Shown: positions 24,278-33,362 of the stretch, piece after piece | Layout: the number at the start of each line of letters is the position of its first letter | Numbering within the stretch: position 1 is the first letter of the stretch | DNA from: Phytohabitans aurantiacus | GTDB taxonomy: Bacteria > Actinomycetota > Actinomycetes > Mycobacteriales > Micromonosporaceae | NCBI RefSeq assembly: GCF_027923225.1 | Contig: NZ_BSDI01000019.1 | Span: forward strand, 62,001 to 126,000 | DNA length: 64,000 bases | Direction of reading: 5' to 3' | The notes under the pieces: model-generated | The model's input: the letters and a program-made list of their open reading frames with translations, nothing else | Told to the model about the DNA's origin: nothing | Databases searched by the model: none | Program-made: the position numbers and the translations under genes

Positions 24278-25522
24278 ATGACCAGTCGTCGAGGGCTGCT
24301 TCGCGTAGCGGCGGGCGGAGCCGCGGCCGCGCTCGCCGGCTGCGGGAAGAGCGGCGGCGCGCTGGAGGTCGCCGTCGTGTGGAGCGGCGGGGAGCTGGCA
24401 CGCTTCCGCGAGGTCGTGCGGGGATACCCGGAACCCGTGCGCGTCATCAGCGCCGGCGACAACATCGACGCCCTGCTGCGGGCCCGCGACCGGGCCGGCG
24501 CCCGCCCCGACGTCGCCATCCTGCCCCGGCCGGGACTGGTCGCCGGGTACGCCCGGGATGGTTGGCTGGAACCGCTCGACACCGCCCTGGGCGAGCGGTA
24601 CGCGCCGGCCTGGACAGACCTGATCACAGTGGACGGTGTGCTCTACGGCGTGTGGGTGAAGGCGGCGCACAAGTCGCTGTTCTGGCACCTGCCATCGGTA
24701 CTGACTGATCAGCCAGACAGCTGGTCCGGCCTGCTGGCCATGGTGGAGTCCCGCGCGGCGGATGGCGGTCCGGCGCCGCTGGCCATCGGTGCCGCCGACG
24801 GCTGGGTGCTCACCGACTGGCTGGAGAACCTGCTGGCCAGCTTCGACGACCAGCGCCTGTACCAGGATCTGGCCGCCGGCAAGCCACTGTGGGACGCCTG
24901 GCAGGTGCGCGACGCGCTGGCCGCACTCGCTCGCATGTGGAGCGTCCCCGGCGCCTTTCCCGGCGGCGGGCGGCGCGCGCTGCTTACCCAGAACGAGGAG
25001 TCGGTCATCCAGGTGGTGGCCAGCCGCGACGCGTGCACCGTCTTCGAGGGCGACTTCGTGGCCGGCGTCGCGCGGCAGTTCCAGGACGAGGCGCCGCGCA
25101 CGTTCCGGTTCCCCGCGTTCGCCGGCCGGCAGCCGCTGGTCGTGGGCGGCGACGCCGCGGTCGTGCTGCGCGGTTCGGCCGGCGGGCGCGACCTGGTGCG
25201 GTGGTTGGCCGGGCCCGACGCGTTCCGGCCGTGGATCGCCGGCGGCGGGTACCTGTCACCCAACCGGCTGGTGCCGCTCGGCCTCTACCCCGCGGGGCAG
25301 CCCCGCGAGCTGGCGGCCGAGGTCCGCGAACCGGTCGACGGGCTGCGCTTCGACCTGTCCGACCAGTTGCCGGGGAGCTTCACCGGGTTCGACGGTCAGG
25401 GCGTGTGGAAGATCCTGCAAGACTTCTTCGCGGCGGTCACCACACCGTCGGCCGACCTGCGGCGTGCCGTGGACGACACCGTCGCGCAGCTGAACGCGAC
25501 CGCTAAGAAGGCGACGGCATGA
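24278..25522 (+). CDS. Extracellular solute-binding lipoprotein of an ABC importer
   Basis: The 414-residue product begins MTSRRGLLRVAAGGAAAALAG and reaches the lipobox LAGC at about residue 22, preceded by paired arginines (possible Tat signal). The mature part resembles family 1 (sugar) binding proteins: VWSGGELARFREVVRGYPEP, a hinge with TDLITVDGVLYGVWVKAAHK, and late motifs VRWLAGPDAF and GSFTGFDGQGVWKILQDFF. The ligand is unknown. ATG at 24278 lies 121 bases after the ATPase-like gene, and the stop overlaps the permease start by four bases. Confidence 0.88.
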   Translation: MTSRRGLLRVAAGGAAAALAGCGKSGGALEVAVVWSGGELARFREVVRGYPEPVRVISAGDNIDALLRARDRAGARPDVAILPRPGLVAGYARDGWLEPLDTALGERYAPAWTDLITVDGVLYGVWVKAAHKSLFWHLPSVLTDQPDSWSGLLAMVESRAADGGPAPLAIGAADGWVLTDWLENLLASFDDQRLYQDLAAGKPLWDAWQVRDALAALARMWSVPGAFPGGGRRALLTQNEESVIQVVASRDACTVFEGDFVAGVARQFQDEAPRTFRFPAFAGRQPLVVGGDAAVVLRGSAGGRDLVRWLAGPDAFRPWIAGGGYLSPNRLVPLGLYPAGQPRELAAEVREPVDGLRFDLSDQLPGSFTGFDGQGVWKILQDFFAAVTTPSADLRRAVDDTVAQLNATAKKATA

Positions 25523-27264
25523 GCTCAGAACGCGGCGTGCTGCTGGGCGAGACCGTGGTCCTCGATGACGTCGGTCCGGCCCGACGCGGCAGGGCGTACC
25601 CGGCCATCGGCACCTCGACGGCGCTGCTGTTGCCGGCGGCCCTGCTGCTCGGCGGCCTGGTGCTCTGGCCGGTGCTGCGCACCGGCCACGCCAGCGTCAC
25701 CGCGGGCGGTGATTTCGTTGGCCTGGAACACTTCCGCACGGCACTGTCCGACGACGGCTGGAGCGTGCTCGGCCGGACGCTGCTGTGGGCGATGGTGGTT
25801 CCGGCCGTGGTGACGGTGCTGGGTTTCGTACTGGCGGCGGCGTCGCGGCGCTCCTCTGGCGGGCGGATCGTGACGCTGATCCTCGTCGCGCCGATCGCGC
25901 TGCCGCTCGTGGTGACGGGCGTGACGTTCCGGCTGCTCTACGACCCGGATCCGGAGCGGGGCACGGCCACCTGGCTGACCGGCGCGCTGTGGCTCGGGCC
26001 GGAGCTGATCACGATCGCGCTGATGTCCGCGTTCGTGTGGGCGTGGGTGGGGTTGGCGGTGCTGGTGTTCCGGGCCGCGTTCGACGCGCTGCCGCTGGCG
26101 CTGGCCGACGCGGTGCGGGCGTACGGCGGCACCCGGCTCGACGTCTTCCGTGACGCGCGCTGGCGGCCCTTGCTGCGGCGCACGGTCGCGATCGTGTTCG
26201 CGCTGGTGGCGCTGGCGACCTCGCGCACGTTCGACCTGATCCTGGTGATGGCGCCGGGATCGGTCATCGACGAGGCGATGGTGGCGCCGGTGCGGATCTG
26301 GCAGACCTCCAGCGGCACGGTGACCGGGCCGTCCGCGGCGCTGGGTGTGCTGTGGCTGGCGGTTGTCCTATTAGGAATGCTGGCGGCCGCACTGTGGACA
26401 CGCCAGGCGTGGCCGCCGCCCGCACCCGCCACGCCCGTGCGTGAAACCGGCTCGGAATGGCGGGCGCCGCGGTTGGTCCGGCGGCTGTTGCCGCCCGCGG
26501 CCGCCGTCTGGTGGGCGATCCCGCTGCTCGTGCTCGTCGCGACGTCGCTGCACGCGCCGCGCGACGCGGCCACCCGCGGCTGGTGGACCGGTCCGATCGG
26601 CCTGGCGTCGTATCGCGAACTGTTCGCGGGCGGCGGCCTGACCAGATCGCTGGCGCTGACCGCCGCGCTCGCCGCCGTCGTCACGGTCACCGTGCTCGTC
26701 GTGGCGCTGCTGGCCGCGTACGCGCTGGCCTGGCTGTCGCCGCCGGGAGCGCAGGCCGCCGCCGTGTTGCTGCTCGGCGCGGCGGTGGTGCCGGTACAGG
26801 TCATCGCCGGGCCGGTCACCGAGGTGCTCGACAGGGCTGGGCTGGCCGGCACCTTCGTGGGGCTGGCACTGGTGCATGTGGCGCTGGGCGTGCCGTTCGC
26901 GGTGCTGGTACTGCGCAACGCGCTCGCCGACGTGCCGATGGCCCGGGTGCGGCAGGCGCGCCTCGCCGGCCGTCGAGAGTGGAGCGTTCTCGCCCGCCTC
27001 GCGCCGGCAACCGTACCGGCCGTCGTGGCGGTCTGCGTGCTGGAGTTCGTGCAGGTGTGGAACGACTTCGTGGTCGGTCTCCACTTCGGAGGGCCCGACG
27101 CGGTGCCGCTCGGGCTGGCGCTGTACGGGCAGACGCGACAGTTCGTATCCAACAGCGGGCTGGTCGCCGCCGGCTCGGTGGTCGCCTCGGTGCTACCTCT
27201 CGTGCTGGTCCTCGTCTTCCGCCGCCAGGTCGTGGGTGGTCTCGTGTCAGGGGCGCTGAAGTGA
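25519..27264 (+). CDS. Fused two-domain ABC permease
   Basis: A single 581-residue chain holds both inner-membrane subunits of a MalFG-type importer. The first half (about 35-300) has six helices and an EAA-like loop, LADAVRAYGGTRLDVFRDAR. The second half (about 320-581) begins LLPPAAAVWWAIPLLVLVAT and has its own EAA-like loop, VRQARLAGRREWSVLARLAP, then VWNDFVVGLHFGG. In most sugar importers these are two genes. The ATG overlaps the stop of the binding protein gene, so the genes are coupled. The natural ATPase partner is unclear because the neighbouring ATPase-like protein lacks its catalytic residues. Confidence 0.88.
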   Translation: MSSERGVLLGETVVLDDVGPARRGRAYPAIGTSTALLLPAALLLGGLVLWPVLRTGHASVTAGGDFVGLEHFRTALSDDGWSVLGRTLLWAMVVPAVVTVLGFVLAAASRRSSGGRIVTLILVAPIALPLVVTGVTFRLLYDPDPERGTATWLTGALWLGPELITIALMSAFVWAWVGLAVLVFRAAFDALPLALADAVRAYGGTRLDVFRDARWRPLLRRTVAIVFALVALATSRTFDLILVMAPGSVIDEAMVAPVRIWQTSSGTVTGPSAALGVLWLAVVLLGMLAAALWTRQAWPPPAPATPVRETGSEWRAPRLVRRLLPPAAAVWWAIPLLVLVATSLHAPRDAATRGWWTGPIGLASYRELFAGGGLTRSLALTAALAAVVTVTVLVVALLAAYALAWLSPPGAQAAAVLLLGAAVVPVQVIAGPVTEVLDRAGLAGTFVGLALVHVALGVPFAVLVLRNALADVPMARVRQARLAGRREWSVLARLAPATVPAVVAVCVLEFVQVWNDFVVGLHFGGPDAVPLGLALYGQTRQFVSNSGLVAAGSVVASVLPLVLVLVFRRQVVGGLVSGALK

Positions 27265-27292
27265 GCGCGGCTTTCGCGAAGGGGGCGCGACG

Positions 27293-29557
27293 GTGACGCG
27301 AGAGCCCGCGCCTCGGTGGCAACGCGTCAGCGCCGCCGCCGTCGTCATCGGCTCGCTCAGCGGCGGTATCGCCACCGACCTCATCGCCGACGCGGTGGGC
27401 AGCAACCTCGGCCCGGTCACGTGGCTGGTGGCCGGCGGGCTCGCGGCGGTCGCCGCGATCGTGCTGCTGGCACTGGAGTTCCGCAAGCGCCGCGCCGCCG
27501 AGTGGGAGGACCCGCCGCCCCCGGTGCCGCGCCAGCGCGCCGGCGTGCCCACCGACCTGCCGTACACGTACGGGTTCGCGGGGCGGGACGCCGACGTCGA
27601 ATGGGCGCGCGAGGCGCTGGAGTCCGAGCACGCGGTCGCTCTCGTGGGGCGGCGCGGCGTCGGCACGTCGGCGTGCGCGGTACAGGCCGCCAACACGGTG
27701 CGGGACCGCTTCCCCGACGGGCAGATGTACCTGGACCTGCGCGCCTACGGCCGGCCGATGCGACCCCGGCAGGTGCTGGCGGCGGTCGCGCGCAAGCTCG
27801 GCGCCCGCCCGCCGCGCTCACCCCGCGCGGCCGACCTCGCCGCGACCGGTGCCGAGCTACGCGCCCGGCTCGGCGAGCGCAAGGTGCTTCTGGTACTGGA
27901 CAACGTCGCCGATCCCCTTCAGGTGCGCCACCTGCTGCCGCCCGCGCCACAGGCCCGGCTGCTGATGGCAGGCGCGCCCAGCCTGTCCACTGTCGACGGT
28001 GTTGCCGTGCGGTGGCTGGGCGAGCCCGACCGCACCGACGCGGTCCGGCTGCTCGCCGACGCGCGCGCCGCCGCCGGGCGCCGCACCGCACCGTCCGAGC
28101 CGTCCACAAAGGACCTTGTCGAGCTGTGTGGCCGGCAGCCGCACGCGATCCGCGCCCTCGGGCAGCAGATCGGGCACCGCGGCTGGCGCGCCGAAGAGGT
28201 ACTGGCGACGCTGCGGCACGTCGTCACCGCCCCGGCGCACCAGAAGGTGCCGCACGCCGAGGCGCTGCCGCTGCTCGCCGAGCGCGACATCGCGTACCGG
28301 GCGCTCAGCGGGCCGGCCCGCCGCCTGTTCCGGCTGCTGTCACTGGCACCCGGGCCGCTCGACCGGCCCGCCATCGCCGCCCTGCGCCGCAATCCCGACC
28401 AGGCACTGGAGGAGCTGGCCAACGGCGGGTTCGTCAGCGCGGCCGAGGGCGGGCGGTACGAGGTCCGGCCGCTGCTGTCCGGGTACGCCCGCCTGCATCT
28501 GCGCCACGACGAGCCGGCGCGGCGGCGGATCTGGGCGTACGCGCGGCTGATGCGGCACCTGGCCCGCCAAGCCGAGCGGCAGGACGCGGAGTGGCTCGTC
28601 CTGCACCACGACCTGTTGCGTGCTCTTGTCACCGCCTCACCGGACGGTCCTGCGACCATTGTGGACCCGTTGCCGCGCCGGGTACGCCGATGGTGGTTCC
28701 GGCTCGCGGTGGCGCTGTGCGCCTGGTACGCGGCGGAGAACCGCACCGACGAGTGGGAGCAGGTGTGCCAGGCGGCCCTGGGAACCCGGCTCGGCGGCGA
28801 TCGGAGCGCCGTCGCCGGCTGGGCGCACAACGAGCTCGGCGTGATCCGGCGCCGTCGGGGCGACCCGCACGGCGCGGCCGCGGTACTCACGCTGGCTGTC
28901 ACCGAACGCGGCCGGCGCGGGCAGGCGCAGGCCCGCACGAATCTCGCCTTGGCCCTGCTCGACCAGGGCGAGGTCGACACGGCGATCGAGCACCTGCACC
29001 GCGCGCGCGAGCACCGCTCCCCTGGCGACCGCGCCGGCCAGGCGCTGACCCATCTCGGGCTCGGCGCCGCCTACCTGGCCCGCGGCGAGCCCTCCAAGGC
29101 CCGTCACCACCTCGTGCAGGCGGCGAACGCCTTCGAGGCGGCCGGCGACCGGCGCGGGTACGCGGCCGCGCTGACCAACCTGGTGCTCGCGCAGTGGCGG
29201 CTCGGCGAGCACCTGGACGCCGCGCACGCGTGGGCGGCGGCACTGGAGGTGTACGAGGTGATCGACGACCCGGCGGGGCGGGCCGCGGCCCTGCTGAACG
29301 CCGGGGCGGCCATGGTCAACACCGACCCGCCGCGCGGCGAGCCGGCCCGCGAGCTGCTCACCGAGGCCCTGCGGCTGCGCACTCAGCGCCGCCCGGACGC
29401 CGCGCTCGGCCGTACCCTTCTCCACCTCGGCGACGCGGAGTTGGCCATGGACCACCCGACCCGCGCCCGCGAGCGCTGGCAGGACGCCGCCGGCGTCTGC
29501 GAGGAGGTGGGCGACGCGGAGGGCGCCGCGGAGGCCAACCATCGCCTGGCTGACTGA
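27293..29557 (+). CDS. Membrane-tethered NB-ARC/TPR protein
   Basis: GTG at 27293 lies 28 bases after the permease gene. The 754-residue protein has two hydrophobic segments at about 12-35 and 40-62, then a NB-ARC-like ATPase (about 90-380), winged-helix-like part and TPR repeats (about 540-750: AQARTNLALALLDQGEVDTA, LGAAYLARGEPSKARHHL). Relatives of the AfsR/SARP type have a Walker A GxGGVGKTA; here it reads VALVGRRGVGTSACAV, so the essential Lys is Thr. Walker B (KVLLVLDNV) is kept. It lacks a DNA-binding domain. It may sense or scaffold rather than hydrolyse; possibly co-transcribed with the transporter. Confidence 0.8.
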   Translation: MTREPAPRWQRVSAAAVVIGSLSGGIATDLIADAVGSNLGPVTWLVAGGLAAVAAIVLLALEFRKRRAAEWEDPPPPVPRQRAGVPTDLPYTYGFAGRDADVEWAREALESEHAVALVGRRGVGTSACAVQAANTVRDRFPDGQMYLDLRAYGRPMRPRQVLAAVARKLGARPPRSPRAADLAATGAELRARLGERKVLLVLDNVADPLQVRHLLPPAPQARLLMAGAPSLSTVDGVAVRWLGEPDRTDAVRLLADARAAAGRRTAPSEPSTKDLVELCGRQPHAIRALGQQIGHRGWRAEEVLATLRHVVTAPAHQKVPHAEALPLLAERDIAYRALSGPARRLFRLLSLAPGPLDRPAIAALRRNPDQALEELANGGFVSAAEGGRYEVRPLLSGYARLHLRHDEPARRRIWAYARLMRHLARQAERQDAEWLVLHHDLLRALVTASPDGPATIVDPLPRRVRRWWFRLAVALCAWYAAENRTDEWEQVCQAALGTRLGGDRSAVAGWAHNELGVIRRRRGDPHGAAAVLTLAVTERGRRGQAQARTNLALALLDQGEVDTAIEHLHRAREHRSPGDRAGQALTHLGLGAAYLARGEPSKARHHLVQAANAFEAAGDRRGYAAALTNLVLAQWRLGEHLDAAHAWAAALEVYEVIDDPAGRAAALLNAGAAMVNTDPPRGEPARELLTEALRLRTQRRPDAALGRTLLHLGDAELAMDHPTRARERWQDAAGVCEEVGDAEGAAEANHRLAD

Positions 29558-29616
29558 GGTGCGCTGACAGCGAACGCGTGAGACTTTGCGGTACGCGCGG
29601 CGCTAGCGTCACAGAC

Positions 29617-30216
29617 ATGACGACCCACGCCCGCGGCGGTGCCTCAGCGGCCGCATCCCTCGACGACTCTGTCTACAACAGGCTGCTCAAGGAGCGCATC
29701 GTCTTCCTCGGCAGCGAGGTCACGGACGAGGTGGCCAACCGCCTGTGCGCGCAGCTCCTGCTGCTCGCCGCCGAAGACCCCGAGCGCGACATCAGCCTCT
29801 GGATCAACTCGCCGGGCGGCTCGGTGTACGCGGGCATGGCCATTTACGACACCATGCAGTTCATCGGCAATGACGTGTCCACTGTGGCCATGGGCATGGC
29901 TGGCTCGATGGGCCAGTTCCTGCTCTGCGCCGGCACGCCCGGCAAGCGCTACGCGCTGCCGCACGCGCGAATCATCATGCACCAGCCCTCGGGCGGCATG
30001 GGCGGCACGGCAGCCGACATCGCCATCCAGGCCGAGCAGATGGTGTACACGAAGCGGATGCTGCTGGAGATGATCGCCCGCCACACCGGCCAGACGTACG
30101 AGCAGATCGTCGAAGACGCCGACCGCGACCGGTGGTTCACCGCCGAAGAGGGCGTGCGCTACGGCTTCATCGACAAGGTGATCAGCGGCGCCCGCCAGGT
30201 GCCCGCCCTGCCGTAA
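29617..30216 (+). CDS. clpP: ClpP-family ATP-dependent protease subunit
   Basis: ATG at 29617 gives 199 residues, the normal length. The Ser-His-Asp protease motifs are intact: GMAGSMGQFLLCAG (nucleophile Ser97) and ARIIMHQPSGG (His122), followed by the DADRDRWFTAEEGVRYGFID segment near residue 170 that carries the Asp. SPGGSVYAG at about 67-75 forms the oxyanion region. The protein assembles into a 14-mer that degrades unfolded proteins delivered by Clp ATPases. It stands alone, without the clpX or second clpP gene usually next to the housekeeping pair, so it is probably an additional ClpP paralogue. Confidence 0.95.
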   Translation: MTTHARGGASAAASLDDSVYNRLLKERIVFLGSEVTDEVANRLCAQLLLLAAEDPERDISLWINSPGGSVYAGMAIYDTMQFIGNDVSTVAMGMAGSMGQFLLCAGTPGKRYALPHARIIMHQPSGGMGGTAADIAIQAEQMVYTKRMLLEMIARHTGQTYEQIVEDADRDRWFTAEEGVRYGFIDKVISGARQVPALP

Positions 30217-30219
30217 CCC

Positions 30220-30393
30220 TCAGCCAGCGCTCGGCAGCACCTGATCGGGGTACGGGTCGGGCTCGGGGCGGTCGCGGCGAGGATCGGTCTCGGTCATCGG
30301 CACGACGTCTTCCGGCCTGATCCGCTCCGGCAACTCGCCGAACCGCACATGACGGAGGAAGGCGAACTCCTCATCGGTGAACGACTCGTTCAT
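30220..30393 (-). CDS. Small acidic protein, 57 aa
   Basis: A short minus-strand frame from ATG 30393 encodes a protein that begins MNESFTDEEFAFLRHVRFGE, continues LPERIRPEDVVPMTETDPRR and ends in an Asp/Pro-rich tail. The ordered pattern of acidic and aromatic residues and the clean fit between the ClpP stop and the promoter region of the next gene support a real gene. I know no function. It is divergent from the dipeptidyl-peptidase gene (74 bases between starts) and convergent with clpP. Confidence 0.65.
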   Translation of the reverse strand: MNESFTDEEFAFLRHVRFGELPERIRPEDVVPMTETDPRRDRPEPDPYPDQVLPSAG

Positions 30394-30466
30394 ACCGTCA
30401 TTGTGCCCCCGCCGTCACACTCGGGCGATAGCCTCGGGGCACATCGACGGATGGGGAGGTTTCGTT

Positions 30467-32314
30467 GTGCGACGGTTAATGTGCGCTGCACTTGTGGGCA
30501 CGGCACTCGTCGTGGCGGCGCCGGCCACACCGGCACAGGCGGCGGGCGTGGTGATCAGCGGAGGCGTCACGCAGCCGGTGTTCGACTACGCACAGGCGAT
30601 CCGCGAGCGGGTCTTCATCGAGACAGAGGTCGACAGCGACTTCGACGGGCGGCGTGACCGGGTCGAGGCGCGGATCATCCGGCCCAAGGAGACCGAGGGG
30701 CGCCTGAAGGTGCCCACGATCTTCGAGCCGAGCCCCTACTGGGCGGGCATCCACAACGTGCCCAACCACGACGACATCGACCGCGACGACCCGGGCGCCT
30801 CCGCGCGGCGGTCGAGCACCCGGTCCGAGGAAGACATCCTCTTCTACGGGTACCTCGACAACTACTTCGTGCCCCGGGGATACGCGGTCGTCGTCGCCGA
30901 CAGCGTGGGCAGCGGCGGCTCCGACGGCTGCCCCACCTCCGGCGGGCGCAACGAGACCCTCGGCATGAAGGCCGTCGTCGACTGGCTGACCGGCCGGGCG
31001 CGCGGCTTCGACGAAGACGGGCGGCCGGCGGCCGCCCGGTGGTCCAGCGGCCGCGTCGGTATGACCGGCGCGTCGTACAACGGCACGCTGCCCAACGCGG
31101 TCGCCTCCACCGGCGTGCGAGGCCTTACGACCATCGTGCCCATCGCGGCCATCTCTTCCTGGTACGACTACTACCGCGCCAACGGTGGTGTGGTGGCACC
31201 CGGTGGCTTCCAGGGCGAAGACACCGACATCCTCGCCAAGGCGGTGCTGACCAGGCAGAACCCGGAGGTGTGCGCCGGCGTCATGGCCGACCTGGAGCGC
31301 GAGCAGGACCGGGAGACCGGCGACTACAGCCGGTTCTGGCGCGAGCGCGACTACCTGCCCGACGCGCACAAGGTGAAGGCCAGCGTGCTGCTCGTGCACG
31401 GCCTCAACGACTGGAACGTCAAGACGCAGCACTTCGGGCAGTGGTGGGACGCCCTCGCGGCGAACGGCGTGCCGCGCAAGATCTGGCTGCACCAGGGCGG
31501 GCACACCACCCCGTTCTACTTCCGGCGCGCGGAGTGGGTCGAGACCCTGCACCGGTGGTTCGACTACTGGCTGTACCGCGTGCGGAACGGCGTCATGTCC
31601 GAGCCGATGGCCGACGTCGAGCTCGTGCCGAACCAGTGGCAGACCTACCGCACCTGGCCGGTACCGGGCAGCAAGCCGGCGTCGTACTTCCTGGGGCCGG
31701 ACGCGCTGACCCGCAAACCGGCCGGCATCGGGCAGGCGGCCACGTTCGTCGACGCGCCCAGCCGCACCGCCGAGGAGCTGGTCGAAGACCCCTCCGGCAC
31801 CAACCGGCTGGCGTTCCTGACCGAGCCGCTGGCGGCGCCGCTGCACCTGTCCGGCACCCCCGAGCTCAGCGTGCGGGCCGGCCTCGACGGGCGCTCGCCG
31901 TACCTGACCGCGCTGCTCGTCGACTTTGGCGATGGCGAGCGCGTGTTCGGCAGCCGCCCCACCGGCGAGGTCGACTGCCTCGGCCCGAGCATCCCCGGCG
32001 ACCCGGGCTGCTTCGAGCGGTACGTGCACAACACCGCGGTGACGCCGTACCAGATCGTCAGCCGCGGCTGGCTCGACGTGCGCAACCGCAAGTCGATCTG
32101 GCGCAGTGAGCCGATCACGCCCGGCAAGCAGTACACGTTCGAGTGGGGCATGCAGCCGCAGGATCACGTCTTCCCCGCCGGTCACCGGCTCGGCATCGTA
32201 CTGATCTCGACCGACCGCGACTACACGCTGCGCTACCGGGCCGGCACCGAAGTCGACGTGACACTCGGCGTCAGCCGGGTGACGCTGCCGCTGGCGCGCG
32301 GCGGCGCGGGCTGA
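30467..32314 (+). CDS. Secreted X-Pro dipeptidyl-peptidase (S15 family)
   Basis: GTG at 30467 follows GGGAGG by seven bases and gives a signal peptide (VRRLMCAALVGTALVVAAPA, cleavage after AQA). The 615-residue protein has the S15 alpha/beta-hydrolase core: Ser203 in MTGASYNGTLP, the Asp in GLNDWNVKTQ and the His in LHQGGHTTPF, and a C-terminal jelly-roll beta domain from about residue 420. It should release X-Pro dipeptides from peptides outside the cell. An Asp-rich stretch, NHDDIDRDDPGAS, resembles those in the actinobacterial members. The 3' end overlaps the converging acyltransferase gene by 44 bases. Confidence 0.93.
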   Translation: MRRLMCAALVGTALVVAAPATPAQAAGVVISGGVTQPVFDYAQAIRERVFIETEVDSDFDGRRDRVEARIIRPKETEGRLKVPTIFEPSPYWAGIHNVPNHDDIDRDDPGASARRSSTRSEEDILFYGYLDNYFVPRGYAVVVADSVGSGGSDGCPTSGGRNETLGMKAVVDWLTGRARGFDEDGRPAAARWSSGRVGMTGASYNGTLPNAVASTGVRGLTTIVPIAAISSWYDYYRANGGVVAPGGFQGEDTDILAKAVLTRQNPEVCAGVMADLEREQDRETGDYSRFWRERDYLPDAHKVKASVLLVHGLNDWNVKTQHFGQWWDALAANGVPRKIWLHQGGHTTPFYFRRAEWVETLHRWFDYWLYRVRNGVMSEPMADVELVPNQWQTYRTWPVPGSKPASYFLGPDALTRKPAGIGQAATFVDAPSRTAEELVEDPSGTNRLAFLTEPLAAPLHLSGTPELSVRAGLDGRSPYLTALLVDFGDGERVFGSRPTGEVDCLGPSIPGDPGCFERYVHNTAVTPYQIVSRGWLDVRNRKSIWRSEPITPGKQYTFEWGMQPQDHVFPAGHRLGIVLISTDRDYTLRYRAGTEVDVTLGVSRVTLPLARGGAG

Positions 32315-33362
32315 GCAGGCGCATGCCGGGCACCTCGACAAAGCGGTGCAGCAGCCACGCCAGCACGTAGGACGTGAGCAGCAGGCCGGCGGTCAGCCCG
32401 ACCGCCGGCCACGCCCGCCAGGGCCCGCGCAGTTCAAACAGTTCCACGGCGGTCACGATGACGGTCAGGTGCACCAGGAAGAACGCGTACGAGATCTCGC
32501 CCAGGTGCACCGCGACCTTGTGCCGCCAGAACGACCGCGCCCCGCTCAGGTCGGCCAGCGCGGCGGCCGGAATGAGCAGCGCCGTCCCGACGATCGTGGC
32601 GGCGGTGTCGCGGATCTGCGCCGGCATCAGACCGACGGTGAGGTAGTTGGCGGCGAAGAGCAGCATCGCCAGGCGCAGCCCCGGTCCGCGCCACGCGCCG
32701 GCCATCACCAGGCGGGCCAGCACGATACCCAGTACGAACTCGGTCATCCGGGTCACCGGGAAGATGTACACGAACCAGCGCTCGCGGTCCGGCGACACGG
32801 CCGCCGTCGCGAGCACGGGCATCAGCCAGGCGGCGACGATGATGGCGGCGCCGATCGCGTACAGGCCAGCGGGGCGCAGCCGGCGCAGTCCCGCGTGCAG
32901 CAGCGGGAAGCACAGGTAGAAGAACATCTCGCACGACAGAGACCAGGCCACGGGGTTGATGCCAAGGTAGTAAAAATCCTTGGTGTACCAGGCGTTGACC
33001 AGCGCGGCACCGGCAAACAGCGGCTCCCAGAACACCGGCGGTATCCGGTCGGTCACCACCAGCGAGCCGACCGCGAGCGCCATCGCCACCAGATGCGCCG
33101 GATAGACCCTCGCCACCCTGCCCTGCCAAAACCGCAGCGGCCCGCGCCGCCCGACTGACCAGGTCAGCACGAAGCCCGACAGCACAAAGAAGAACGAGAC
33201 GCCCAGGTCACCGGCGTCGAAGAGCAGCTTCGCGGTCCAGCGGCCGGCCGGGTCGACCAGCGGCACAAACGAGTACGCGTGCAGGCCGAACACGCCGAGT
33301 GCGGCAGCGAACCGCAATCCGGTCAGCGAGGGCAGCCGGGCAGCGGCTGATGGCTCGGCCAG
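32271..33362 (-). CDS. Acyltransferase family 3 membrane protein
   Basis: The protein has about ten transmembrane helices. The family entry motif is RLPSLTGLRFAAALGVFGLH (catalytic-type His after helix 1), followed by GVSFFFVLSGFVLTWS and FWQGRVARVYPAHL, the core of acyltransferase-3/OafA proteins that O-acylate sugars or envelope polymers. The first standard start codon, TTG 33317, cuts the motif in half. The segment LAEPSAAARLPSLTG upstream clearly belongs to the protein, and a stop lies shortly before. A CTG codon at 33362 with GGGAGAG five bases before it is the best candidate start. The 3' end overlaps the peptidase gene. Confidence 0.85.
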   Translation of the reverse strand: MAEPSAAARLPSLTGLRFAAALGVFGLHAYSFVPLVDPAGRWTAKLLFDAGDLGVSFFFVLSGFVLTWSVGRRGPLRFWQGRVARVYPAHLVAMALAVGSLVVTDRIPPVFWEPLFAGAALVNAWYTKDFYYLGINPVAWSLSCEMFFYLCFPLLHAGLRRLRPAGLYAIGAAIIVAAWLMPVLATAAVSPDRERWFVYIFPVTRMTEFVLGIVLARLVMAGAWRGPGLRLAMLLFAANYLTVGLMPAQIRDTAATIVGTALLIPAAALADLSGARSFWRHKVAVHLGEISYAFFLVHLTVIVTAVELFELRGPWRAWPAVGLTAGLLLTSYVLAWLLHRFVEVPGMRLLSPRRRAPAAASPG

